Part shown: piece after piece, positions 34,768 through 42,781 of the stretch
Layout: every line of letters begins with the position of its first letter
Numbering within the stretch: the stretch's first letter is position 1
Source: JABIKK01 sp964622835
Lineage (GTDB): Archaea; Nanobdellota; Nanobdellia; SCGC-AAA011-G17; UBA489
Assembly (NCBI GenBank): GCA_964622835.1
Contig: CAZUSA010000002.1
Span: forward strand, 62,001 to 126,000
Reading direction: 5' to 3'
DNA length: 64,000 nt
Translations under genes and position numbers: made by a program
The notes under the pieces: model-generated
What the model was told of the DNA's origin: nothing
What the model saw: only the letters and a program-made list of their open reading frames with translations
The model's database searches: none

Positions 34768-35775
34768 TTAACCTGTACCATTGATAGTTTTATTAATAAG
34801 TTTATTATTGCCGAAAATTCTTAAAACACCTGGAGCACGAAACTCGCCTTCACCTGTTCCAAACTTACCAAAATTAAATGCTAATGTGCCATTGGGATAA
34901 TATGTTTTAATACGATTGTTCCTTGTATCTGCAATGTATAACATATCTTCAACTTCCCACAACTTACTGTTAAAACGGAATTGATCTTCTTCACGACCAA
35001 ACGATCCAATCATTTGAAGTAATGTTCCATTCGTTGTGTATATTTTAATCATACCATGAATTGGATCAGAAACATAGAGTGTTTCACCATACAAAATAAG
35101 TCCCATTGGAAACCGCATACCTTCATCAGCTAATTGATATGTTCCCCATGTTGTAACAAACGTACCGTTCTGTGTAAACTTTTGAATACGGTGATTGTTG
35201 GTATCTAACACATAGATATGTTCTTCATCAACAGCAACATCTGTAACATACCTGAATTGTCCTTCTTCCGTTCCCAAACTGCCAAAAGAATGTAGATGCG
35301 TTCCATTTAACGTAAAGACAGAAATCTTTGATTTGTAGGTGTTAGCAACATACACTGTATCGTTTGCAATGGTAAAACCAATTGGCCACTTGAGGACTTC
35401 TTTTCCAAATGAAAATAAATAATTGTATTCTTTATCAAAAACTTGAATACGTGCATTTCCTTTATCTAATACATAAATGCCTGCCCAAGTTTCTACTACG
35501 TCTGAAGGCATACGGAACGATCCATTATCAGAACCATACTTGCCAAACATAGAAACATTATTTCCTTGAAGATCAAACACTTGTATACGACTATTGTGAG
35601 AATCAGGAATATACACAAAGTGCTCTTTTTCAACAATAACTTCTTCTTGTTCAACAATAACAAGTTCTTTGTGTTGAAGGGGTTCTTCTATTACATCCAT
35701 TTCAGCATGTAATACAGAAAAATAAATAATAAGTAATGCAATAGTAACGCTATAGAGTAACGGTTTATTCTTCAT
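34768..35775 (-). CDS. Exported NHL-repeat beta-propeller protein
   Basis: The 335-residue protein has an N-terminal signal or anchor (LLYSVTIALLIIYFSVLHA) and an acidic linker. About six NHL-type blades follow, such as VYIPDSHNSRIQVFDLQGN, YVLDTNNHRIQKFTQNGT and YIADTRNNRIKTYYPNGT. Most blades carry an NGT sequon at the same loop (about five in all), so N-glycosylation on one face is likely. Such propellers bind proteins or glycans outside the cell; no catalytic residues are evident. It ends KTINGTG. The start is 1 nt from the HtpX stop, so it is probably co-transcribed with that membrane protease. Confidence 0.85.
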   Translation of the reverse strand: MKNKPLLYSVTIALLIIYFSVLHAEMDVIEEPLQHKELVIVEQEEVIVEKEHFVYIPDSHNSRIQVFDLQGNNVSMFGKYGSDNGSFRMPSDVVETWAGIYVLDKGNARIQVFDKEYNYLFSFGKEVLKWPIGFTIANDTVYVANTYKSKISVFTLNGTHLHSFGSLGTEEGQFRYVTDVAVDEEHIYVLDTNNHRIQKFTQNGTFVTTWGTYQLADEGMRFPMGLILYGETLYVSDPIHGMIKIYTTNGTLLQMIGSFGREEDQFRFNSKLWEVEDMLYIADTRNNRIKTYYPNGTLAFNFGKFGTGEGEFRAPGVLRIFGNNKLINKTINGTG

Positions 35776-35776
35776 A

Positions 35777-36622
35777 TTACTTCATCGCCATTAATTTTGC
35801 AACACGTTGCTCTGTTGAAGGATGTGTAGAAAAGAAATTCATCATTTGCTTCCCTGTTAATGGGTTAATAATAAATAATGATGCTGTTGCTTTATTCCCT
35901 AATCGTAAGGGCATACGCTTTGCGTAACTTTCTAACTTTTGTAATGCACTCGCTAAATGTTCAGGTTCATTCGTTAACCGTGCAGACGTTGCATCAGCCA
36001 TAAACTCACGAGAACGGGAAATAGCAAATTGAATAAGCATCGCTGCAATAGGTGCAACAATAGCCAACACTAATAACTCTGCAATGTTGCCACCACCACG
36101 ATCATCACGAAAGCCACCAAAGATTGCTGCAAATCGTGCCATGGATGAAACATACATGATAACTGCTGCCAATGTTGCTGCAATTGTTGAAATAAGAATA
36201 TCTCTATTTTTTACATGACCTAACTCATGTGCTAATACTCCTTCTAACTCTTTTTTATTTAATAATTTAACAATACCTTGTGTTACTGCAACAACAGCAT
36301 TTTGCGGATTTCTCCCTGTAGCAAATGCATTAGGAGTTTCTGTGGGTACTAAGTAAATCTTCGGTTTGGGAATGTTTGCCTTTTTTGCTAACCGTTCAAC
36401 CATTGCATGAATATCAGGAGCTTTTGCTTTCGTAATAGGTTGTGCCTTGTACATCTTTAACACAATCTTATCAGAAAAGAAATATGTTACAACATTCATC
36501 AAAATAGCAAAGCCAAATGCAATAGCTAATCCTGTCTGACCACCAAGGAAACCACCAATGGCAAAGATGATTGCTGTTAGTCCTACGAGTAATAGGAACG
36601 TCTTTAATCGATTTAGGAACAT
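35777..36622 (-). CDS. htpX: HtpX-like membrane zinc metalloprotease (M48)
   Basis: The 281-residue protein has two N-terminal transmembrane helices (FLLLVGLTAIIFAIGGFL, IAFGFAILMNVVTYFFS) and the catalytic motif AHELGHVKNRD at about residues 131-141. Two further helices follow (ISTIAATLAAVIMYVSS, AELLVLAIVAPIAAMLI), and the third zinc ligand lies in REFMADATSARLT. It degrades damaged membrane proteins from the cytoplasmic side. ATG 36622 is taken because the in-frame GTG 36640 lies too close to the TATA element at 36658-36665. The NHL protein gene follows after 1 nt. Confidence 0.93.
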   Translation of the reverse strand: MFLNRLKTFLLLVGLTAIIFAIGGFLGGQTGLAIAFGFAILMNVVTYFFSDKIVLKMYKAQPITKAKAPDIHAMVERLAKKANIPKPKIYLVPTETPNAFATGRNPQNAVVAVTQGIVKLLNKKELEGVLAHELGHVKNRDILISTIAATLAAVIMYVSSMARFAAIFGGFRDDRGGGNIAELLVLAIVAPIAAMLIQFAISRSREFMADATSARLTNEPEHLASALQKLESYAKRMPLRLGNKATASLFIINPLTGKQMMNFFSTHPSTEQRVAKLMAMK

Positions 36623-36657
36623 GTTGTGTAAACCCCACACTCTTTAACCAACACCTT

Positions 36658-36665
36658 TTTATAAA
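36658..36665. promoter_or_regulatory. Palindromic TATA shared by htpX and the HerA-like gene
   Basis: TTTATAAA reads the same on both strands and lies between the divergent genes, about 40 nt from each chosen start. It could serve both directions, with short leaders. Possible, not certain. Confidence 0.35.
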
Positions 36666-36701
36666 CGCTTCCACTCGCTTCTTTGAGGTGAACCATTCTG
36701 T

Positions 36702-39266
36702 ATGAGCCATAAGATCATTGTAGGACGCAATAAGGAAGATCTTTATAAATTCCAAGATAAAGGCACTGCATACCTTGGTAAATTATATGTTACCATGGGA
36801 CCGACAACGTCGTTAAGCAGTGAAGTCTATCTTGACGTTGTAAAAACACACGTCATGCTTATTTGTGGTAAGCGCGGGAGTGGGAAGTGTGTTTTGGGAA
36901 ATACTTTAATAACCTTAAACGATGGAACAACATTGCCAATTAGGGATCTTGAAAAGAATAATAATGCTGTTTTTGGGCTTAATGATAAATTGAATATAAA
37001 ACCTATGAGAAAAGAGGGATTCTATAAAAGAACTGTTGATGAGATCTTGAAAGTAAAACTTAGAAGTGGGAAAGAGATAGAGTTGACACCTGAACACCCA
37101 CTACTAACCATCAAAGGGTGGGTGCCTGCTGAAGGACTTCTTATAGGATCAAGAATTGCTACACCTAGAAAAATAGAGGCTTTTGGTAAGGACCACATGG
37201 AAAGTCATAAAATAAAACTGCTTGCATATCTGATTGCGGAAGGCCATACCAAAGGGCATTGGGTTTTATTTAGTAATTTAAATGAAATACTTCTAAATGA
37301 ATTTAAAGACTGTGTTAAGAAATTTGACTCTGACATGAAAGTAGAAGAACACAGTAAACCTGGATGTTATCGTGTTGCTAGGAAAAATAACCCTCATGGA
37401 AAGAAAAAAAATCTTGTCAAGGAGTGGCTTAAAAGTGTTAACCAGTATGGCAAGTTAGCTAAAGAAAAAGATATTAACCAAGAGATATTTAAATTGAAAA
37501 AAGAAGATTTGGCCTTATTTTTAAATCGGCTTTTTAGTTGTGATGGAAGTATTTATTATAATAATTCTAGAAATGGATGGGAAATAGATTATAGCTCTTC
37601 TTCAAAACAACTTATACACCAAGTTCATCACTTGCTCCTTCGATTTGGAATTTTATCCAAGATTAGATCCAAGAAAGTAAAATGTGATGGTAAACTTTTT
37701 GATAGTTACGAAATTATCATCTCTTCTAAAAACATAATCAAATTTATTGAAAAAATTGGTTTTTACCATCCTGATAAGATTGAAAAAAGTAAGAAATGTT
37801 TTGAAGATTTGAAAAATATTGTTGGAAATCCAAATGTTGATACCATACCAAAAGGACTGTGGGATGTTTACAAACCTTCTGTTAGCTGGGCTCAGATAGG
37901 AAGAGATTTTGGATATGCTCATCCAAAAGCTATGAGAGAACGACTCAAATATTCTCCTTCGAGACAGACTTTACTACAAATTGGAAAGAGTGATCAAAAT
38001 AAATCAATACAATTATTGGCCAATTCTGATATCTTTTGGGATGAAATTGTGGGTATTGAAAAAATTGAAGGAAATTTTGAAGTTTATGATATCTCTGTTC
38101 CAAAATACCATAATTTTTTGGCAAATGATATAATTATACACAATAGCTACTCAGCATCTGTCATTGCAGAAGAAATATCCCGTTTAGATGCTGCTGTTAA
38201 ACAAAACCTTTCTGTTTTGTTCTTTGACACTATGGGAGTGTTTTGGACAATGAAATATCCTAACAAACGCCAAGAAAAATTATTAAACCAATGGCAATTA
38301 GTACCAAAAGGATTTGATATTAGTATTTTTACACCACATGGATACAGTGAAAAATATAAAGCAAAAGGTATTCCAACAGATCACGACTTCGCATTACAAA
38401 CAGCAGAAATTGATGCAACAGACTGGTGTACTATTTTTGATATTAAACTTACCCATCCTGTGGGGATTCTTGTTGAACGAACCTTAAGCAAATTACGCAG
38501 TAGTGGACATGCGTATGGTATTTCAGATATCATTGCAACCATTCAACAAGATATTAAAAGCACACAAGAAATACGTGACGCAGCAGAAAATAGATTCCTT
38601 GCAGCACAATCATGGGGATTGTTTGCAACAAAAGGAACAACAATAGAAGATTTAATGCAATCAGGAAGTGTGAACGTCTTAGATATTAGCTGTTATACTA
38701 ATCCTTTGATTAAAGCATTAGTTATTGGATTGATTAGTAAAAAGTTACTACATGAACGCATACGAGCGAGAAAAGAAGAAGAATTAGCAGCTATAGAACG
38801 GCAACAAAGTTATTTCTTTGATGAAAAAAAACAAGACAAGCCAATGGTTTGGATTATGATCGATGAAGCACATGAATTCTTACCCAAACATGGTAAGACT
38901 CCTGCTACCGACGCATTAGTGCAATTATTACGTGAAGGGCGACAACCAGGAATAAGCTTGGTATTAGTAACACAACAACCCGGAGAGATTCATCAAGACG
39001 TTTTAACACAAAGTGATATTGTTTTGAGTCATAAATTAACCAGCAGTATGGATATTAGTGCGTTGAATAGCATGATGCAATCGTACTTGACTACTGACTT
39101 GGCAATGTCCTTGAATACACTACCCAAATTACGTGGGAGCGCCATTATCTTAGATGATAATAGTGAACGTATCTACCCTGTGCGCATCCATCCAAAGCGT
39201 AGTTGGCACGGTGGAGAAGCACCAAGCGCTATTAAATTAAAGAAAGAAGTGACATTTGATTTTTAA
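36702..39266 (+). CDS. herA: HerA-like DNA-translocating ATPase interrupted by an intein
   Basis: The 854-residue precursor is a 435-residue HerA-type ATPase plus a 419-residue intein. Extein features: N-terminal HAS-barrel-like start (SHKIIVGRNKEDLYKFQDKG), Walker A GKRGSGK/S split exactly by the intein, Walker B MVWIMIDEAHEFLP, and LREGRQPGISLVLVTQQPGE. HerA is a hexameric helicase/translocase that works with the NurA nuclease in DNA-end resection; no NurA gene is seen here. The joined extein reads GKRGSGKSYSASVIAEEIS, a perfect P-loop, so the unspliced protein cannot bind ATP properly. The 3' end overlaps the convergent Trm5-like gene by 4 nt. Confidence 0.93.
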   Translation: MSHKIIVGRNKEDLYKFQDKGTAYLGKLYVTMGPTTSLSSEVYLDVVKTHVMLICGKRGSGKCVLGNTLITLNDGTTLPIRDLEKNNNAVFGLNDKLNIKPMRKEGFYKRTVDEILKVKLRSGKEIELTPEHPLLTIKGWVPAEGLLIGSRIATPRKIEAFGKDHMESHKIKLLAYLIAEGHTKGHWVLFSNLNEILLNEFKDCVKKFDSDMKVEEHSKPGCYRVARKNNPHGKKKNLVKEWLKSVNQYGKLAKEKDINQEIFKLKKEDLALFLNRLFSCDGSIYYNNSRNGWEIDYSSSSKQLIHQVHHLLLRFGILSKIRSKKVKCDGKLFDSYEIIISSKNIIKFIEKIGFYHPDKIEKSKKCFEDLKNIVGNPNVDTIPKGLWDVYKPSVSWAQIGRDFGYAHPKAMRERLKYSPSRQTLLQIGKSDQNKSIQLLANSDIFWDEIVGIEKIEGNFEVYDISVPKYHNFLANDIIIHNSYSASVIAEEISRLDAAVKQNLSVLFFDTMGVFWTMKYPNKRQEKLLNQWQLVPKGFDISIFTPHGYSEKYKAKGIPTDHDFALQTAEIDATDWCTIFDIKLTHPVGILVERTLSKLRSSGHAYGISDIIATIQQDIKSTQEIRDAAENRFLAAQSWGLFATKGTTIEDLMQSGSVNVLDISCYTNPLIKALVIGLISKKLLHERIRARKEEELAAIERQQSYFFDEKKQDKPMVWIMIDEAHEFLPKHGKTPATDALVQLLREGRQPGISLVLVTQQPGEIHQDVLTQSDIVLSHKLTSSMDISALNSMMQSYLTTDLAMSLNTLPKLRGSAIILDDNSERIYPVRIHPKRSWHGGEAPSAIKLKKEVTFDF
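36888..38144 (+). mobile_element. Intein with LAGLIDADG homing endonuclease in the HerA P-loop
   Basis: Residues 63-481 of the precursor (419 aa). Splicing block A starts CVLGNTLITLNDGTTLPIRD, block B is EIELTPEHPLLT, and blocks F/G are YDISVPKYHNFLAND and IIIHN followed by Ser as +1 residue. The homing endonuclease has two LAGLIDADG-like motifs (LLAYLIAEGH, LNRLFSCDGS) and a downstream DNA-binding part (WAQIGRDFGY, MRERLKYSPS). Codon choice (many CTT, AGA, GGA; less ACA/CGA) differs from the flanks, consistent with transfer. Splicing-competent Cys1, His-Asn and Ser+1 are all present. Confidence 0.95.
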
Positions 39267-40063
39267 CGCAACATAACACATACACGATACACACCTGGAG
39301 AGTATGTTCCTGCTTTAATTATTTTAACTGTCTTGAATTGTTCTTTGTAGTGTTTTTTTAACGTAGAAAATTCTTTTTCTTCAGCAAACGTATACAAATG
39401 AATTGTTCCCTTTGGTTTTAGTTTTTTTATTGCAAGAGAAAGATAGTTTTCAGCTGTTTTTGGTAACGGCATAATGATATGATCAAACTTGTTTCGTAAC
39501 GTGGGCACTACTTTCGTAACGTTCCCTTTGTAGAGTGTAACGTTTGTACACTTGTTTAATTGCATATTTTTTTCTGCGTATTTGTGCGCAGTACTATTCA
39601 ATTCAATACCACCAATTGCTTTTGCTTTGGATTGTTTGCTTAGTACACAGGGTAACGCACCAATACCTGAAAACATCACTAATACATTTTCATTGTTTTT
39701 TATTAGTTTAGCAAGACGTAATCGTTCCGTTCCTGAACGCGTGGAAAAATAACACTTTTCTACGTCTACAGCAAGGCGGCAGCCAGACTCATTATGAATG
39801 GTTGTTTTACGCCGTTCACCAGCAAGCACTGTAATTGTCGGTGTTCGTAATCGTCCAGCGTAGTGTTTACTCTTTTTGGCTACAACATTAATCTGTTTTT
39901 CCTGCAATAAACAACGGGCAATCTTCTTCTCTTTCTTCTGTAATGCTGAAGGAAATTCATTGAAAATAGCAATATCACCCACAACATCAAACGATCTCGG
40001 AACAAGAAGAGCTTCTTTTTTTGTTACAACCTTTTCTTTGATTAATCGCTCATGTAACCGCAT
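39263..40063 (-). CDS. trm5: Trm5-like tRNA (guanine-37 N1) methyltransferase
   Basis: The 266-residue class I methyltransferase has the Trm5 signature. VPRSFDVVGDIAIFNEFP is in the N-terminal part, then HNESGCRLAVDVEKCYFSTR, RSGTERLRLAKL, SAM loop VLVMFSGIGALPCVL, IGGIELNSTAHKYAEKN and HIIMPLPKTA. It methylates G37 of tRNAs or, as in Taw22, acts on the wyosine pathway. The D1 domain is short, so it belongs to the shorter archaeal types. ATG 40063 overlaps the stop of the transporter gene (TAATG); the longer frame starting at 40105 is rejected. It is last in the FEN-1/transporter/Trm5 operon. Confidence 0.88.
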   Translation of the reverse strand: MRLHERLIKEKVVTKKEALLVPRSFDVVGDIAIFNEFPSALQKKEKKIARCLLQEKQINVVAKKSKHYAGRLRTPTITVLAGERRKTTIHNESGCRLAVDVEKCYFSTRSGTERLRLAKLIKNNENVLVMFSGIGALPCVLSKQSKAKAIGGIELNSTAHKYAEKNMQLNKCTNVTLYKGNVTKVVPTLRNKFDHIIMPLPKTAENYLSLAIKKLKPKGTIHLYTFAEEKEFSTLKKHYKEQFKTVKIIKAGTYSPGVYRVCVMLR

Positions 40064-40962
40064 TATACAACCACCAAAATGGCACCGGCAACCATGATCA
40101 AACAAGCTATAGACCGTTGTAACATGTGTCCTTCATGGAAGAGTTTACCACCTAACACAGCAGAAACTACAGTACTCATCCTTCGCAAACCGGCAATCAA
40201 TGCAATCTTAGCTGCAGGCATTGCCATAGCCGTTACCAACAGTAATCGTGCAGCAACAAAGACTATTGCATTCAAACTGATGATCTTACCAGAATTCCGT
40301 AAACCGTGGAGAATACCTTTGAACCCATCATGATAAATGGTGATAAGAACATAAAAATTAAACGCAGTAAAGACATGGAAAATAATCAAATATGCAATAG
40401 GATTGACGGCAAGAGGATTATCTGTATTCAACATAAACCGGCCAACAATACCACCTACACTCACTAACAAAATTGCAAAGACAACATAATGCACATACTT
40501 CGAATGAGCCATTGTTTTTATAGGGGATAATAATTCTGCAAAGAATGATTTTTTCTTTTCAATTTCTAACACATAGGAACCAAGAAGAATTAATATAATA
40601 CCCAACATTTGATTACCTGTCAAATATTCATTCAGGAAAAAATACCCTAACAACGCAGTAAATGCAGGACCAAAAGAAAACAACGGTGATGACAATGAAA
40701 TAGGCATGTGCTTCGTACCCTTTGCAATCAATAAAAAGGACAATGACCCAAATAATGAAATTAAATAAATTAATCCAACATACCATCCAGAAACATCCAA
40801 ATTAATAAAAAATAATAATGGCAACGATAATAGTGCTGTTAAGAAAGAAAACGTTGCTGAATATTCCATTGCATGTTCTTTGAATAATGACTTCTTTTCA
40901 AGAATTGAACCAAGGGCATACAGAATAACTGTACCACCAACTAACATTTGCCAGGAAACCAT
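40063..40962 (-). CDS. EamA/DMT-family membrane transporter
   Basis: The 299-residue protein has about ten hydrophobic segments in two five-helix halves, as in EamA-type drug/metabolite transporters. The first half ends with SPLFSFGPAFTALLGYFFLN and LGIILILLGSYVLEIEKKK, the typical end of an EamA unit. The second half has KIALIAGLRRMSTVVSAVLGG and IACLIMVAGAILVVV. Substrate unknown. ATG 40962 is coupled to FEN-1 (TAATG overlap) and the stop is coupled to the Trm5-like start. The GTG at 40971 is rejected. Confidence 0.88.
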   Translation of the reverse strand: MVSWQMLVGGTVILYALGSILEKKSLFKEHAMEYSATFSFLTALLSLPLLFFINLDVSGWYVGLIYLISLFGSLSFLLIAKGTKHMPISLSSPLFSFGPAFTALLGYFFLNEYLTGNQMLGIILILLGSYVLEIEKKKSFFAELLSPIKTMAHSKYVHYVVFAILLVSVGGIVGRFMLNTDNPLAVNPIAYLIIFHVFTAFNFYVLITIYHDGFKGILHGLRNSGKIISLNAIVFVAARLLLVTAMAMPAAKIALIAGLRRMSTVVSAVLGGKLFHEGHMLQRSIACLIMVAGAILVVV

Positions 40963-41984
40963 TACATCCACGACCCCAATCCTTTTTGATCAGCCGTTAA
41001 CTTCTTCTTAGAACCAGTCATTTTAGCAATCGTTCCCATGATACGTTCTTCTGTAAACTCATGACGGTCAACTAAAATCTTTAACACCTTCTCAATATCA
41101 GGAGGAGACCACTCTAACGAGTATTTTTTTTGCACTTTCATCTTAGTAAACAAATCATATACCTCTTGCCAATCCTGCCCTTCCAACGGATGTTCCGCAA
41201 AGATTTTCTTCGGTGTTTTAAATTCTGTAACAATCTTTAATGCTTTCTTTGGACCAATACCCCTAACGCCGGGATGATAATCCGTGCCAACTAACATCCC
41301 TAATGCAATCAATTGCTCTTGAGATATATTCAAATTCTTTAACATACTGTCTAACTCAATAAGTTCAGGAAAGACTTGTACACGAGCGCCCGATGATGTT
41401 TTCCGTGTTTGTGATAATGTTAAATTGATCAACATTTTAGGAGACGCATGTAATAATGTATCAAAGTCAGACGTTGCCGCAGCCCACACATCACCTTGTT
41501 TACAACAATACGCTAATTGTGCATCCGCTTCAGCAGGCGCTTGAATCGTAGGCATACCTAACGCTTGAATAAGTTCTTCGGCTTCCTTTGCCATGTCTCT
41601 TGACAAATGAACAAACTGTTTTGAATACTTTAACATTAACGCCTCATCACCTTCTTCCTTTGCTTCTTCAAACCGTTCTTCAGCATCACGTTTTTTACCA
41701 TAGCGTTGTTCTAATGTTTGTACTTTTAGTTGAGGAGGAGGACCGTCTAACACATAGGCCATCTTAATGCCTTGCGCCATCACATTTGCCGAACGAGATA
41801 ACACACCTAACAAGTGACTGGTAACATTTCCTTTAGCATCTGTTAATGGTGTTCCATCTTGTTGGCGAATAGATGATAAAAATTGATATGCAGCTTGAGA
41901 AAAGTCAATGGCAACTGCTTTATGCTTTAATTCATCGAACGTTAGTCTCTTCTTTTCAACAAGATCTGAAAGTTTGACACCCAT
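40962..41984 (-). CDS. fen: Flap endonuclease FEN-1
   Basis: The 340-residue protein starts MGVKLSDLVEKKRLTFDELK. N-region motifs include YVLDGPPPQLKVQTLEQRYG, the acidic I-region IQAPAEADAQLAYCCKQGDV with AAATSDFDTLLHA, and the helix-hairpin-helix GTDYHPGVRGIGPKKALKIV. It removes 5' flaps during lagging-strand maturation and repair. A PCNA-binding tail is suggested near the end (KKLTADQKGLGSWM). A TATA-like box near 42010 is about 26 nt before the start. It is the first gene of a three-gene unit with the transporter and Trm5-like genes. Confidence 0.96.
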   Translation of the reverse strand: MGVKLSDLVEKKRLTFDELKHKAVAIDFSQAAYQFLSSIRQQDGTPLTDAKGNVTSHLLGVLSRSANVMAQGIKMAYVLDGPPPQLKVQTLEQRYGKKRDAEERFEEAKEEGDEALMLKYSKQFVHLSRDMAKEAEELIQALGMPTIQAPAEADAQLAYCCKQGDVWAAATSDFDTLLHASPKMLINLTLSQTRKTSSGARVQVFPELIELDSMLKNLNISQEQLIALGMLVGTDYHPGVRGIGPKKALKIVTEFKTPKKIFAEHPLEGQDWQEVYDLFTKMKVQKKYSLEWSPPDIEKVLKILVDRHEFTEERIMGTIAKMTGSKKKLTADQKGLGSWM

Positions 41985-42063
41985 AATCTCTTCTTTCGTT
42001 CCGGAATTTATATACTTTCTTATATAAACGCTTTTAAAACAACAGTGATTTACCCTTAAGAAA

Positions 42064-42744
42064 GTGGTGGTACGTTATACAAAACTAGAGCATCCTGGCG
42101 GTGTTTATATCTATCGAGTGCACAAAGCAAAGCTGGATTCTTTATGTACAGATGATATTATCAAATTAAAAGAATATCTTGACGTTGTTTTTGACACGTG
42201 TCCTGATACATACTTCCATAGTGGACCGCGAGGAAGCAGTTTGAAGTTTTCAACAACACATAGTACTCTCGATTTACGTGGTCATCGTGTCTGTGACTTT
42301 GCAAAGAATGGATTGACCATAAATAAAGAACGATTCAAAAGTAATCACAGCAAAGTACAATTATTCATGTTAGAAAACGATCAAAACACCATTGCTATCG
42401 AAGTTCCTATTTGGTTACATGCAGAAGAATTGAAAGGATATCAAACATTGTTTAAGAGTGATGAACCCTTAACAGGACACATTGATGTTTTGAGTATTGA
42501 AGACGGAAAAATATGGGTGTGGGACTACAAACCCAATGCACATCGAGAAAAATATGCTAACACACAAGTCTATTTCTATACATTAATGTTAAGTCAACGA
42601 ACAGGTATTCCCTTAGAGAAATTTATGTGCGGGTATTTTGATGCAGATCGAGCATATATGTTCAAACCAGAACCCATCAAACATAAAAACATGGACTGTG
42701 AAACATTAACACCCCATTTAACCCTTGTAGAAGACCACCCATGA
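42064..42744 (+). CDS. PD-(D/E)XK superfamily nuclease-like protein
   Basis: The 226-residue protein shows a PD-(D/E)XK core: EEL in the helix, GHIDVLSIEDGKIWVWDYKP (Asp then D-x-K), and the following helix ANTQVYFYTLML with Gln-x-x-x-Tyr as in RecB/Cas4-type nucleases. No clear iron-sulfur Cys cluster is visible (Cys at CDFAKNG, MCGYFD and MDCETL are scattered). It probably cuts or trims DNA in repair or replication. The start is one of two consecutive GTGs (42064 or 42067). PolB starts 37 nt downstream but has its own TATA-like GCTTATATT, so co-transcription is possible but not required. Confidence 0.8.
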   Translation: MVVRYTKLEHPGGVYIYRVHKAKLDSLCTDDIIKLKEYLDVVFDTCPDTYFHSGPRGSSLKFSTTHSTLDLRGHRVCDFAKNGLTINKERFKSNHSKVQLFMLENDQNTIAIEVPIWLHAEELKGYQTLFKSDEPLTGHIDVLSIEDGKIWVWDYKPNAHREKYANTQVYFYTLMLSQRTGIPLEKFMCGYFDADRAYMFKPEPIKHKNMDCETLTPHLTLVEDHP

Positions 42745-42781
42745 GGGCAAGGCTTATATTCCACTATCAGAACAATGATTT

